Assembly (NCBI RefSeq): GCF_004369205.1
Contig: NZ_QFGA01000001.1
Span: forward strand, 806,001 to 870,000
Source: Pelotomaculum schinkii
GTDB taxonomy: Bacteria > Bacillota > Desulfotomaculia > Desulfotomaculales > Pelotomaculaceae
DNA length: 64,000 bases
Reading direction: 5' to 3'
Positions 18,531 through 26,958 of the stretch are shown one piece after another (position 1 is the stretch's first letter; the number at the start of each line of letters is the position of its first letter). A program made the translations under genes and the position numbers. The notes below the pieces were generated by a model. The model had not been told where the DNA came from. It searched no databases and saw only the letters and a program-made list of their open reading frames with translations.

Positions 18531-19238
18531 ATGGAGCTGCCGCTAATCCTGGTTGTAGACGACGAAACCAACATTCTTGAACTTTTAAAGTTCAACCTGG
18601 TTAAAAACGGCTACCAGGTGGTCGGCCTGACCAATGGCCTAGATGCCATTAAGTTCATGGAAAAAGACAAGCCGGACCTCATCATTCTTGATATCATGCT
18701 GCCTTACATGGACGGTTACGAGGTCCTGCGCATCCTCAGGGCCGACCCTGAAACCACCGGTATACCCATAATAATGCTGAGCGCCAAAGACGAAGAAATC
18801 GACAAGGTCCTGGGGTTGGAGCTCGGTGCGGATGATTACGTCACCAAGCCGTTTTCACCCCGTGAGATGGTGGCCAGGGTAAAGTCGCACCTCCGCCGGA
18901 AGGCCACAGCGTCCCAGAAAATTGAGCAAAACAATGAGATTCAGGTAAAACGGCTGATAATCAAACCGGAAAAGTATGAAGCAAGTATGGATGGAAAAAA
19001 ACTTGACCTGACCCCCAAAGAATTCGAGCTTTTGCACCTGCTGGCGTTAAACCCCGGCCGCGTTTTTACCAGGGATATCCTGCTCGAGAGAATCTGGGGC
19101 TACGATCACTCCAGAGAAACACGCACAGTTGACGTTCACATCCGGTACCTGCGCCAAAAGCTCGAACGGGACCCGGCAAACCCTGAGTATATTGAAACGG
19201 TACGGGGAGTTGGTTACCGTTTTCATGAAACAAGCTAA
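18531..19238 (+). CDS. phoB: Phosphate regulon response regulator PhoB/PhoP (OmpR family)
   Basis: This is an OmpR-family transcriptional activator. The receiver domain occupies residues 1-118 with acceptor Asp in LIILDIMLPYMDGYE and the conserved lysine in ADDYVTKPFSP. The winged-helix DNA-binding domain covers about 135-235 (LTPKEFELLHLLALNPGRVFTR, then VDVHIRYLRQKLE). It lies directly upstream of pstS, so it most likely controls phosphate starvation genes. The usual sensor kinase gene phoR is absent. The start is uncertain: ATG 18531 fits the family N-terminus but GAGGTG stands only 3 bases before it; TTG 18516 is the alternative. Confidence 0.88.
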   Translation: MELPLILVVDDETNILELLKFNLVKNGYQVVGLTNGLDAIKFMEKDKPDLIILDIMLPYMDGYEVLRILRADPETTGIPIIMLSAKDEEIDKVLGLELGADDYVTKPFSPREMVARVKSHLRRKATASQKIEQNNEIQVKRLIIKPEKYEASMDGKKLDLTPKEFELLHLLALNPGRVFTRDILLERIWGYDHSRETRTVDVHIRYLRQKLERDPANPEYIETVRGVGYRFHETS

Positions 19239-19300
19239 ATACGTGGCCGTTAAGCCACTTAAAATATAAACAAACAAAATAATCTTAGGAGGAGATGCAT

Positions 19301-20200
19301 ATGCACAACAAGTTAAAGGGACTGGTAGTTGTAATTCTGTGTCTGGGAGTAGTTCTGGCCCTGGCCGGTTGCGGCGGCGGAGGCGACAGCAGCGCCAAAC
19401 CGGCTGCCGAGAGTAAATTGTCCGGCAATATCACGGCAGTTGGCTCAACTGCTATGCAACCACTGGCGGAACAAGCTGCCACGCAATTTATGGCTAAAAA
19501 CCCGGACGTGAAAATCGTGGTCCAGGGCGGCGGCAGCGGCACCGGCCTGACTCAAGCCGCACAAGGCGCGGCTCAAATCGGCAACTCCGACATCTTTGCG
19601 GAAGAAAAGAGCGGGATCGACGCGTCACAGCTGGTTGACCACCAAATCTGTGTTGTGGGCATGGCGGCGGTCGTAAACCCGTCCTTAAATATCGATAACC
19701 TTACCAGACAACAACTTGTGGACATCTTTACAGGCAAAACCACCAACTGGAAAGACGTGGGAGGATCCGACCAAAAAATAGTACTGGTGAACCGCCCGAA
19801 GGCCTCCGGAACAAGGGCTACTTTCAAAAAATACGCGCTGGGCGGGGCCGAAGAAGCTGCCGGCATTGAAGAAGACGCTTCCGGCACAGTCCGTAAAATT
19901 GTTAAAGATACCCCCGGGGCCATCGGCTACCTGGCGCTGTCCTACCTTGACGGCAGCGTTAAAGCCGTGAGCATTGACGGCGTCGCGCCAAGCAAGGAAA
20001 ACATCACCACGGGAAAATATCCGGTGTGGGCTTATATGCACAGTTATACCAAGGGCCAGCCGGACACGGCAGTGGAAGCCTTCTTAAGTTACCTGATGAC
20101 CGACGACGTCCAAAAGACCATCGTCCCCCAGCTCGGCTATATACCGGAAACAGATATGAAAATAACCAGGGACAGCGCCGGCAACATCAAGAACAAATAA
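19301..20200 (+). CDS. pstS: Phosphate ABC transporter substrate-binding lipoprotein PstS
   Basis: PstS captures inorganic phosphate outside the membrane for the PstCAB transporter. It has about 300 residues, with a lipoprotein signal peptide ending in the lipobox LAGC near residue 22 and a Gly/Ser linker after it. The phosphate-binding motifs GSTAMQPLAE, GGGSGTGLTQ and the RPKASGTRATF segment are present. I chose ATG 19301 because AGGAGG stands 8 bases upstream; the ATG at 19295 is too close to it. The gene follows phoB and precedes pstC and pstA. Confidence 0.93.
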   Translation: MHNKLKGLVVVILCLGVVLALAGCGGGGDSSAKPAAESKLSGNITAVGSTAMQPLAEQAATQFMAKNPDVKIVVQGGGSGTGLTQAAQGAAQIGNSDIFAEEKSGIDASQLVDHQICVVGMAAVVNPSLNIDNLTRQQLVDIFTGKTTNWKDVGGSDQKIVLVNRPKASGTRATFKKYALGGAEEAAGIEEDASGTVRKIVKDTPGAIGYLALSYLDGSVKAVSIDGVAPSKENITTGKYPVWAYMHSYTKGQPDTAVEAFLSYLMTDDVQKTIVPQLGYIPETDMKITRDSAGNIKNK

Positions 20201-20224
20201 TATAGAAAACAACACTATAAGCCT

Positions 20225-20250
20225 GGCGAGCCGGCCCAATCCGGCCCGCC
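20225..20250 (+). promoter_or_regulatory. GC-rich hairpin between pstS and pstC
   Basis: GGCGAGCCGG and CCGGCCCGCC can pair around a CCCAAT loop with one mismatch. There is no T-tract after it. Such hairpins after a binding-protein gene often protect the upstream mRNA and let the cell make more PstS than membrane subunits. That role is inferred. Confidence 0.5.
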
Positions 20251-20278
20251 TCCTCAACATTACAGGAGCTTCAGATTT

Positions 20279-21166
20279 ATGAAAATAAACAGTGATATGC
20301 TGGGTAAAGTTTTGACCATGGGCGCGGCGCTGCTGGCCATTGTTTCTACCATTGTAATTATCATTTTCATATCCACCAAAGGGCTGTCTACCTTTATCAA
20401 CACCGGGATCAGTGTCAAAGAATTCCTTTTCTCCACCACCTGGTTTCCCGACCGTGCGGTGGAAGACGGCGGCCCTCAGGTCGGGGTGCTGGCTTTCCTG
20501 CTTGGCTCCATTATCGTCTCCCTGCTGGCAGTTTTGGTAAGCGCCCCCTTAAGTATCGCCTGCGCGGTCTTTATTCAGGAAATTGCCCCCTTTTGGGGGC
20601 AGCGGCTGCTGCAACCAGCCATTGAAATTCTGGCCGGCATCCCTTCCGTCGTATACGGCTATATCGGCTTAAGCCTCCTGGCGCCTTTTATCCGCAACAA
20701 CATAGGCGGTCTCGGCTTCAGTGTTTTGGCTGGTTTCCTGGTGCTGTCGGTAATGATCCTGCCGACTATCGTCAGCGTCTCCACCGACACCTTGAGAGCC
20801 CTGCCCCAGGAATGGAAAGAAGCGTCTTACGCCCTGGGCTCCACCCGCTGGCAAGCCATCCGCCTGGTGCTGCTCCCGGCAGCCCGCTCCGGCTTGGTTA
20901 CCGGGATAGTCCTGGGGCTGGCCCGCGCCTTCGGCGAAGCCCTGGCCGTCCAGATGGTTATCGGCAATACCAGAAAAATTCCGTCTTCGATTCTGGATCC
21001 CGTAATCACACTCACCAGCGCCATCACTATGGACATGGGCAACACCCCCATGGGCTCCCTTTGGAATAACGCACTGTGGACAATGGGACTGCTGCTGCTC
21101 TTAATTTCCTGCTGTTTTATCCTGATTGTCAGATTTGTAGCGCGAAGAGGAGGAATCACTTCATGA
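20279..21166 (+). CDS. pstC: Phosphate ABC transporter permease PstC
   Basis: PstC is one of two membrane subunits of the high-affinity phosphate importer. It has 295 residues with about six membrane helices. The permease EAA loop that docks the ATPase is visible as EWKEASYALGSTRWQAIRLVLLPAARSG, read in parts near residues 180-207. The stop codon overlaps the start of pstA (ATGA), a sign of translational coupling. Confidence 0.93.
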   Translation: MKINSDMLGKVLTMGAALLAIVSTIVIIIFISTKGLSTFINTGISVKEFLFSTTWFPDRAVEDGGPQVGVLAFLLGSIIVSLLAVLVSAPLSIACAVFIQEIAPFWGQRLLQPAIEILAGIPSVVYGYIGLSLLAPFIRNNIGGLGFSVLAGFLVLSVMILPTIVSVSTDTLRALPQEWKEASYALGSTRWQAIRLVLLPAARSGLVTGIVLGLARAFGEALAVQMVIGNTRKIPSSILDPVITLTSAITMDMGNTPMGSLWNNALWTMGLLLLLISCCFILIVRFVARRGGITS

Positions 21167-22047
21167 GCGCACGCCTGGCTGATAAGGTTGCCACAATTGT
21201 ATTCTGGGCATGCGCCCTGATGGTGATCGTAATATTGGGGTCAATGATCGGGTACATTCTGTACCACGGTGGAAAATCAATCGACTGGGACTTCTTAACT
21301 AAACCACCCCAGGTCATCCAGGCTGGGGGCGGCATCGGCCCGCAGATTTTCAACTCCTTTTACCTGCTGGTACTTTCGATGTTGTTCACCATTCCCATTG
21401 GCCTACTGGGCGGGGTTTACCTGGCTGAATATGCCCGCAACAGCCGGCTGACCGAAATCATCCGTCTCTGCATTGAGACGCTCAACTCGTTGCCTTCTAT
21501 TGTCGTAGGACTTTTTGGGCTCCTTGTTTTTGTCAATATGACCGGTTGGGGTTATTCTCTTATGTCCGGCGCGCTGGCACTGACCGTAATTAACCTGCCG
21601 CTCATGGTCCGTTTCACTGAGGAAGCCGTACAGGGCGTGCCGGACAGCTTGCGGGAAGCCAGTGTAGCCTTGGGCGCCAACCGCTGGCAAACCATTATTA
21701 AAGTCGTGCTGCCCTGTGCTTTTCCCGGTCTGGTCAGCGGCGCCATAATTACCTCCGGACGGGTGTTTGGCGAGGCCGCGGCGCTTCTATTCACTGCCGG
21801 CATGTCCAGCCCGGCCCTTGACTTCAGCCAGTGGAACATATTCAACTCCAGTTCGCCTCTGAATCCTTTCCGCCCGGCTGAGACCCTGGCCGTTCACATC
21901 TGGAAAGTGAATACCGAGGGACTTATTCCAGACCTGCGCAGGGTAGCTGACGGGTCCGCAGCAGTGCTGATCCTGATCGTGCTGGGCTTTAACCTGTCTG
22001 CTCGCTGGCTGGGACGCAAAATTTACCGGCACATGACAGCGACCTAA
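21163..22047 (+). CDS. pstA: Phosphate ABC transporter permease PstA
   Basis: PstA is the partner membrane subunit of PstC. It is 294 residues from ATG 21163, which has AGGAGG about 8 bases upstream and overlaps the pstC stop. It has about six membrane helices, and the EAA loop reads SLREASVALGANRWQTI with LPCAFPG after it. A longer frame starting at 21076 inside pstC is not needed. The ATPase gene pstB and the regulator phoU, which normally follow, are missing; a degenerate superoxide dismutase fragment comes next. Confidence 0.93.
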   Translation: MSARLADKVATIVFWACALMVIVILGSMIGYILYHGGKSIDWDFLTKPPQVIQAGGGIGPQIFNSFYLLVLSMLFTIPIGLLGGVYLAEYARNSRLTEIIRLCIETLNSLPSIVVGLFGLLVFVNMTGWGYSLMSGALALTVINLPLMVRFTEEAVQGVPDSLREASVALGANRWQTIIKVVLPCAFPGLVSGAIITSGRVFGEAAALLFTAGMSSPALDFSQWNIFNSSSPLNPFRPAETLAVHIWKVNTEGLIPDLRRVADGSAAVLILIVLGFNLSARWLGRKIYRHMTAT

Positions 22048-22078
22048 AATACACGCTAAAACCTTAATACAGAAATAG

Positions 22079-22417
22079 TCTCTAATCAATGGCTCCTTTG
22101 GAAGTTTTTCCCTTTTTAAAGAGCAATTTACCAATGCTGCAACAGACGTAGAGGCTTCCGGCTGGGCAATTTTAGTCTGGCAGCCTGCCTGGAACCGGCT
22201 TGAAATACTGACTGCTGAGAAACATCAACATTTGACCCAATGGGGCGGTATTCCCGTACTGGTGTTAGATGTATGGGAACACGCCTATTACGTGGATTAC
22301 CAGTACCGGCGTCCCGATTACGTCAAAGCCTGGTGGAGCATCGTAAACTGGCGCGAACTGGAAAGGAGACTTCTGTTAGCAAATCAGGGACAATTACCGT
22401 TAACTCTTTCAACATAG
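22079..22417 (+). pseudogene. C-terminal remnant of Fe/Mn superoxide dismutase
   Basis: The frame encodes about 112 residues that align by eye with the C-terminal half of iron/manganese superoxide dismutases: NGSFGSFSLFKEQFTNAAT, then SGWAILVW, HQHLTQWGG, and the metal-ligand motif LDVWEHAYYVDYQ (Asp and His ligands). It ends with AWWSIVNW. An in-frame stop precedes it at 22076, and no start codon or N-terminal half (with the first two histidine ligands) is present, so it is a truncated gene. It lies where pstB would be expected, so a deletion or insertion probably joined pstA to this fragment. Confidence 0.85.
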
Positions 22418-22479
22418 TGACGGTCCGTTGGCAGATGAAAACTTAGACTGGTCTGGTCCCCAGGCAAGGTTGATATGAT

Positions 22480-23037
22480 TTATTTATTACCCCAGCGGTG
22501 AAATAACATGTTTTCCACACCAATCAGTTCCAGTGCCCGCCCGGCTGAATGGTTGACGATCTCCTGAACAGTTTCCGGACGATGGTAGAAGGCAGGCATG
22601 GGCGGCATGATCACTACCCCGATACGTGACAGTTTTAGCATATTTTCAAGGTGAATAGGGCTCAAGGGAGCTTCTCTCGGCAACAGAACCAGTCTGCGTC
22701 TTTCTTTAATAGCGACATCCGCAGCCCGGGAGATCAGGTTATCCGAATAACCGGACGCAATAGCAGCAAGGGTTTTCATACTGCAGGGAGCAATAATCAT
22801 GCCCTGGTGGTTAAAGGAACCACTGGAGACAACTGCAGCCATATCGTCTTCCGGATAGCAACAGTGGGCCAGTTCCATTACCTGCTCTACCGTATAGTCA
22901 GTTTCAAGTTCAATAGTACGTCTGGCCCAGCGGCTTAAAATGAGATGTCCTTCAATTTGACACTGCCTCAAATATTTTAGAACAGTTATCCCGTAAACAG
23001 CCCCGGAGGCTCCGGAAATTCCAACTACAACTCTCAA
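22480..23037 (-). CDS. ubiX: UbiX-type flavin prenyltransferase
   Basis: UbiX joins dimethylallyl phosphate to FMN to make prenylated FMN, the cofactor of UbiD decarboxylases. It is 185 residues, the usual length. The N-terminal FMN-binding motif VVGISGASGAVYG and the C-terminal region with PMPAFYHRPETVQEIVNH are typical. TTG 23037 is the likely start behind GGGAGAG. It is on the same strand as the catabolic cluster, 363 bases beyond its last gene, and probably supplies the cofactor to the UbiD enzyme encoded at 35.4-36.8 kb. In Bsd/Shd-type hydroxyarylate decarboxylases the UbiX homologue is called subunit B. Confidence 0.9.
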   Translation of the reverse strand: MRVVVGISGASGAVYGITVLKYLRQCQIEGHLILSRWARRTIELETDYTVEQVMELAHCCYPEDDMAAVVSSGSFNHQGMIIAPCSMKTLAAIASGYSDNLISRAADVAIKERRRLVLLPREAPLSPIHLENMLKLSRIGVVIMPPMPAFYHRPETVQEIVNHSAGRALELIGVENMLFHRWGNK

Positions 23038-23090
23038 AAAAACACTCTCCCTTTAAATTTAGTTTGAAGCAACGATTAAATATGCTGAAA

Positions 23091-23181
23091 ATGCAGGTGC
23101 GAATTCATTGGCACAAATGCAACATTGGCTGCCACAAGTTCGGCGCTGGCGCGCCGTGTGCGATTAAAATCGCACCTGCAT
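23091..23181. repeat. Inverted-repeat intergenic element (copy 1)
   Basis: ATGCAGGTGCGA (23091-23102) is an exact reverse complement of TCGCACCTGCAT (23170-23181), enclosing about 67 bases with a GC-rich CGGCGCTGGCGCGCCG core. The motif GATTAAAATCGC(A/G)CCTGCAT and the CACAAGTTC…GCTGGCGCG core recur in opposite orientation at about 53.07-53.15 kb. This looks like a small dispersed repeat family (MITE- or REP-like). It occupies part of the 363-base gap between ubiX and the lyase gene, which otherwise holds no reading frame. Confidence 0.6.
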
Positions 23182-23400
23182 CGCCGGCATTTTCATCATA
23201 CGTAGCGCCATAATAGCGGCGTGTGGAACTACCCGGTTAAGATTTAGAATAAGAAGGTGCTGTTGCCAGGAAAGAACTTGCTGACAAAAAACAGCACCAG
23301 GAAAATATAAATAAACGGGTCTAAGCCGACGACAAATTGATACCGCGGGGCAAGTATCTATTGCTTACACCAAATAAGGCTTGTCTATTTCTCTTGGGAA

Positions 23401-24267
23401 CTAACCTAAAACAAATTTATTTTCCAATTCACGGATCTCCGCCAGGCCGATAAGTTTATTAAACTCGGTAAAGGAAATCATCTGTCTCAAAATATTTTGT
23501 GTCGTACCTGTTTTCCTTAATTCTTCCATCAAATTTTTCACAGCCTGAGCTGTTATGTAAGTCGAGGAAGTCGGGAATATAACAATATGATAGCCCAAAT
23601 ATTCCAACTCCTGAGCAGGCAGGAGCGGCGTCCGGCCCCCTTCAACCATATTCGCCAAAACCGGAACCTTGAAGGTTGATGTAATCTCTTTCATTTCATC
23701 AACAGTCTCCGGCGACTCAATAAACACCACATCAGCCCCGGCTTCTTCATAAGCCCTGCCGCGGCGAATCGCCTCCTCAATCCCCAATACAGTCCTGGCA
23801 TCGGTGCGGGCAATGATAACAAGATCCGGGTTTTGGCGAGCCTCCGCAGCCGCCTTGATTTTGCCGACCATTTCTTCTATTGAAACGACTTGACGCCCCG
23901 TCATGTGTCCGCATTTTTTTGGCGCAACCTGGTCTTCCAATTGAATTGCCGCTACGCCGGCCTTTTCATATAAGCGCACAGTGCGCATTACATTGACGGC
24001 GTTGCCGAAACCGGTGTCCCCGTCAGCAATAACCGGAATATCAAGGGCACTGGCAAAATTGGCAGCCCGCTCCACCATCTCGGTCATGGTTAACAGCCCC
24101 ACATCAGGCATACCCAGATGGCTGGCCGCCTGACCGTAACCGGTCATATAAACGGCTTGAAAACCGGCTTTTTCAATAATCTTTCCTGTTAATACATCGT
24201 GGGCTCCAGGAGCAACCAGTATTTCCCTGGCTGCAAGTAGTTGTCTTAATAGTTTCCCTTTACTCAT
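23401..24267 (-). CDS. dml: 2,3-dimethylmalate lyase-like protein (isocitrate lyase/PEP mutase superfamily)
   Basis: In the nicotinate fermentation of Eubacterium barkeri this enzyme splits (2R,3S)-2,3-dimethylmalate into propionate and pyruvate. It has 288 residues. The metal-binding motif DGDTGFGN lies near residue 85 and the mobile catalytic loop with a cysteine, KKCGHMTGRQ, near 118. Methylisocitrate lyase has nearly the same motifs, so sequence alone does not settle the substrate. The neighbours (methyleneglutarate mutase, methylitaconate isomerase) point to dimethylmalate. ATG 24267 has GAGGAG 8 bases upstream. It is the last metabolic gene of the long minus-strand cluster. Confidence 0.85.
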   Translation of the reverse strand: MSKGKLLRQLLAAREILVAPGAHDVLTGKIIEKAGFQAVYMTGYGQAASHLGMPDVGLLTMTEMVERAANFASALDIPVIADGDTGFGNAVNVMRTVRLYEKAGVAAIQLEDQVAPKKCGHMTGRQVVSIEEMVGKIKAAAEARQNPDLVIIARTDARTVLGIEEAIRRGRAYEEAGADVVFIESPETVDEMKEITSTFKVPVLANMVEGGRTPLLPAQELEYLGYHIVIFPTSSTYITAQAVKNLMEELRKTGTTQNILRQMISFTEFNKLIGLAEIRELENKFVLG

Positions 24268-24288
24268 AGTTGTGACTCCTCTTGACCA

Positions 24289-25722
24289 TTAAATTTTTAT
24301 TTGCAGATTATTAAGGACCAGGCTCAGGGCATCGGCAGGGCACTCTTGGGCCAGAACGCCAACGGCATAAAGTAAATAATTTTTATCAATAAAAAAAATT
24401 GGTTCTTCCGGTAACAGGGAAATCCCGGGATCAGCAAAAGCTTTATTGAGAATCTCATAAACCTTTTCCGGTGGGGAATGGGTAAAAATACCGCCAACCC
24501 CAATAACAGACTTAACTTTGCGTAAATCCCGCCCTATCGGAGTACCGGGCACTATCCCCAGGACCGGATCAAAACTCTGGGACAAATATCCGGCGTGCCG
24601 TTTAACCGCTATTTCAATAGCAGTGATGGCCATAGCCTCGTCAAAGAGCTTCTCCTTCTCCGTAACGCTGATATGTTCCGGCTCTTTTTCCAGGTAATTG
24701 GCGTAAGCCTGAATTTCCCTCGCCAGCTCTTCTCCTTGCAGGCCCACCTTGGCCAGAACCCGGCCGACGCCGGCGGTTTCTATGATACCAGTGGCGCTAA
24801 CCCGCAAACCCAGGTTGCCCTCCACTGTCCGGTAAGAAACCTGCTTTTCGTTTAATACAACCAGCCCTTTTTCTTCAATTGTTAAATCAGCTAAATCAGG
24901 TAAAACCGAGTGGACGTCAGTCGTAGCCCCGCCAATATCAATCACCAGCACACTTCCCAGACCCTCTTGTTCCGGGGCGCCAACCGCTAAAAGTTCGGTC
25001 CCCAGCAAAACAGCTCCGGGGGTTGGCATTACCCTGGCGTCGGAGACAATCTCCAATAACTCCCCCAACCCTTTTGCATGGGTAATTTGCTTGATAAACT
25101 CCCGGTGGATGGCCTCCCGGGCAGGTTTGACTTTGAGTTCGTGAATCGTCGGCATCACATTCGGCACTCTGACGGTTCCAATTCCTGCAGCTTGAAGATC
25201 TTTTTCCACTTGGGGCTGGGCCTCAATATTACCGGCGATAATCACTACTCCCCGGGTCCTGCTTTTTACGATCACCCCGGTATTTTCAAGAAGGGATTCC
25301 GCGTCACCGCCATCAGTGCCGCCCGCCAGGAGGATAATGTCGGGCCTTATTTCCTTAAGGACCTGGATCCGGAAATCCAGCGGAGTCTCATGGGATATAA
25401 CCTCCAGCACCCTGGCCCCGGCGCTCATTGCCACCTCTTTGGCCGCCTTGGCGGTAACCCGCGGCATGTAACCCAGCGCTGCCATACGCAATCCCCCGGC
25501 AGCCGAGCTGGCCGCCAGCGTTTTGACAGAGCTGATGTCCGTGCAGCCCATTTGTTGCGTCAGGTTCTGACGGGCGTTGAGCAAGCCTGTTTCAATATTC
25601 TCTATTGTCGTCGGCGCCTGAGAACGACCGGCAAAAACCAACGCTTTACCCTTGCGGATAAAAGCAGATACCTTGGTATAGGTGCTTCCCACATCATAAA
25701 CTAGCAGATCAACCTGTGCCAT
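24289..25722 (-). CDS. MutL/GlmL-family protein, probable reactivator of the B12 mutase
   Basis: This is an ASKHA-fold ATPase-like protein of the GlmL/MutL family found beside glutamate mutase and methyleneglutarate mutase genes. It is thought to help reactivate or assemble coenzyme-B12 mutases. It has 477 residues. The phosphate-binding loops VYDVGSTYTKVSAF (N-terminus) and VIDIGGATTDVHS (near 230) and the AGGTDGGD motif are visible. It is separated by about 100 bases from the isomerase gene and lies in the same cluster as the mutase. ATG 25722 follows GGGGG by 6 bases. The name is family level; the chaperone role is inferred. Confidence 0.82.
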   Translation of the reverse strand: MAQVDLLVYDVGSTYTKVSAFIRKGKALVFAGRSQAPTTIENIETGLLNARQNLTQQMGCTDISSVKTLAASSAAGGLRMAALGYMPRVTAKAAKEVAMSAGARVLEVISHETPLDFRIQVLKEIRPDIILLAGGTDGGDAESLLENTGVIVKSRTRGVVIIAGNIEAQPQVEKDLQAAGIGTVRVPNVMPTIHELKVKPAREAIHREFIKQITHAKGLGELLEIVSDARVMPTPGAVLLGTELLAVGAPEQEGLGSVLVIDIGGATTDVHSVLPDLADLTIEEKGLVVLNEKQVSYRTVEGNLGLRVSATGIIETAGVGRVLAKVGLQGEELAREIQAYANYLEKEPEHISVTEKEKLFDEAMAITAIEIAVKRHAGYLSQSFDPVLGIVPGTPIGRDLRKVKSVIGVGGIFTHSPPEKVYEILNKAFADPGISLLPEEPIFFIDKNYLLYAVGVLAQECPADALSLVLNNLQIKI

Positions 25723-25824
25723 CAAGTTCCCCCTTAAGACAGCTGTAAAGTTGAATCAGTCTATTGTCATGTCAAAGCTTGGATATGAATTGGACATCCC
25801 TGATGAGCTGAATTTATAGGCTAG

Positions 25825-26958
25825 TTAAAGGTACACGTAACCGTCCATGATCCGGCGCGCCGTACGTCCAAAGGCCGCCCTCTCCAACCGTACCTCATGA
25901 CCTTCTGCCTGGACTTCAACCTCAATATCAATAACTCCGGCCGGATGGCCAATCCGGACCAGAGAGGATGGCATTCCAGCCATTTCGTTGACAATTGTTC
26001 CCGGGATCCTGGCTGCCACCCCTGTACAGGTGGCGCCGGTACCGGCGTAGGTCTTGTGCATAACCTGCATATACATCAGCCTTGACACCAAATCAACCTG
26101 ACCGGCTTTGATTTTGTTGCCGGTCGTAAAAGCAACGTAATCCTGGGGCCCGCTGACGAACGCAATCATCGGAAAAGCGGGAGAGCGTTGTAATGCGTCC
26201 GCCTCATTTTTGGCCATGCCAATAATGACGGCAGTCTTGCCACGGATCTGTTCCAGAAGCGCCAACATCTTTTTGTCACCGTTAATCTCAGACGGGGTTT
26301 CAATACCGGTCAGCCCCAAATCACCGGCCCGTACAAAAACCATCGGATTGGCCACATCCACAATGGATGCTTCCAACTTGCCGAACCCGGCAATATCCAG
26401 GACATCAACCAGGTTGCCGGTAGGTAAAATTTTACCGGTAGCAGCGCCCGCTGTTCCCGCAAAATCCATCATTATTTTGGCGCCGGCGCCGGGGACCCCG
26501 TCGATTTTGTAATCACCCGCCACCATGGCTTTGCCGTTACGCACAGGGACTTCGGCAACCAGAATTTTTCCGGTGTTGGTGTTGTTGATGCGCACCCTGG
26601 TGACCGGTTCTACAGCCCTTACCAGACCTTCATCAATAGCGAAGGGGCCGACTCCCGAGGATATATTGCCACAATTCCCGGAGTAATCTACCAGCGGATC
26701 TGTAATACCGACCTGTCCAAAGGTATAGTCCACGTCGGCATCCGGGCGGGAAGGCGGCCCGATAATCGCTACCTTGCTGGTTAAAGGATCGGCTCCGCCC
26801 AATCCGTCAATCTGCCGCACATCCGGACTACCAAAAATTTCCATGATTTTCCGGTCCCTTTCCCGCGGGTCATCCGGCAAATCATTTTCCTTTAAAAATA
26901 TACCTTTGCTGGTGCCAGCCCGCAAAATAGCGCAGCTAATCCTCCGTATATCAGACAT
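25825..26958 (-). CDS. mii: 3-methylitaconate isomerase (PrpF family)
   Basis: Mii moves a double bond, converting (R)-3-methylitaconate into 2,3-dimethylmaleate. It belongs to the PrpF/diaminopimelate-epimerase-like fold, and the protein here is 377 residues. The conserved GTSKGIFL motif near residue 15, [17 protein letters not shown] near 95 and [13 protein letters not shown] near 310 are seen. PrpF in methylcitrate operons is a close relative, but no methylcitrate genes are present. The partner genes favour methylitaconate. ATG 26958 overlaps the mutase stop by 8 bases and has GAGGGAG at 7 bases. Confidence 0.87.
   Translation of the reverse strand: MSDIRRISCAILRAGTSKGIFLKENDLPDDPRERDRKIMEIFGSPDVRQIDGLGGADPLTSKVAIIGPPSRPDADVDYTFGQVGITDPLVDYSGNCGNISSGVGPFAIDEGLVRAVEPVTRVRINNTNTGKILVAEVPVRNGKAMVAGDYKIDGVPGAGAKIMMDFAGTAGAATGKILPTGNLVDVLDIAGFGKLEASIVDVANPMVFVRAGDLGLTGIETPSEINGDKKMLALLEQIRGKTAVIIGMAKNEADALQRSPAFPMIAFVSGPQDYVAFTTGNKIKAGQVDLVSRLMYMQVMHKTYAGTGATCTGVAARIPGTIVNEMAGMPSSLVRIGHPAGVIDIEVEVQAEGHEVRLERAAFGRTARRIMDGYVYL

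Noticed and set aside
19243-19258. GTGGC…GCCAC hairpin between phoB and pstS as a terminator
   Set aside because: Only five base pairs and no T-run; too weak to call.
25078-25704. 208-codon open frame on the plus strand
   Set aside because: It lies entirely antisense to the well-supported MutL-like gene, has no ribosome binding site and an unlikely amino acid composition; it is a shadow of a GC-rich gene.
23401-26958. Reading dml and mii as methylisocitrate lyase and PrpF of a methylcitrate cycle
   Set aside because: No prpC or prpD/acnD gene is present and both genes are embedded with mgm, hmd and hgd, so the nicotinate-type assignment explains more.
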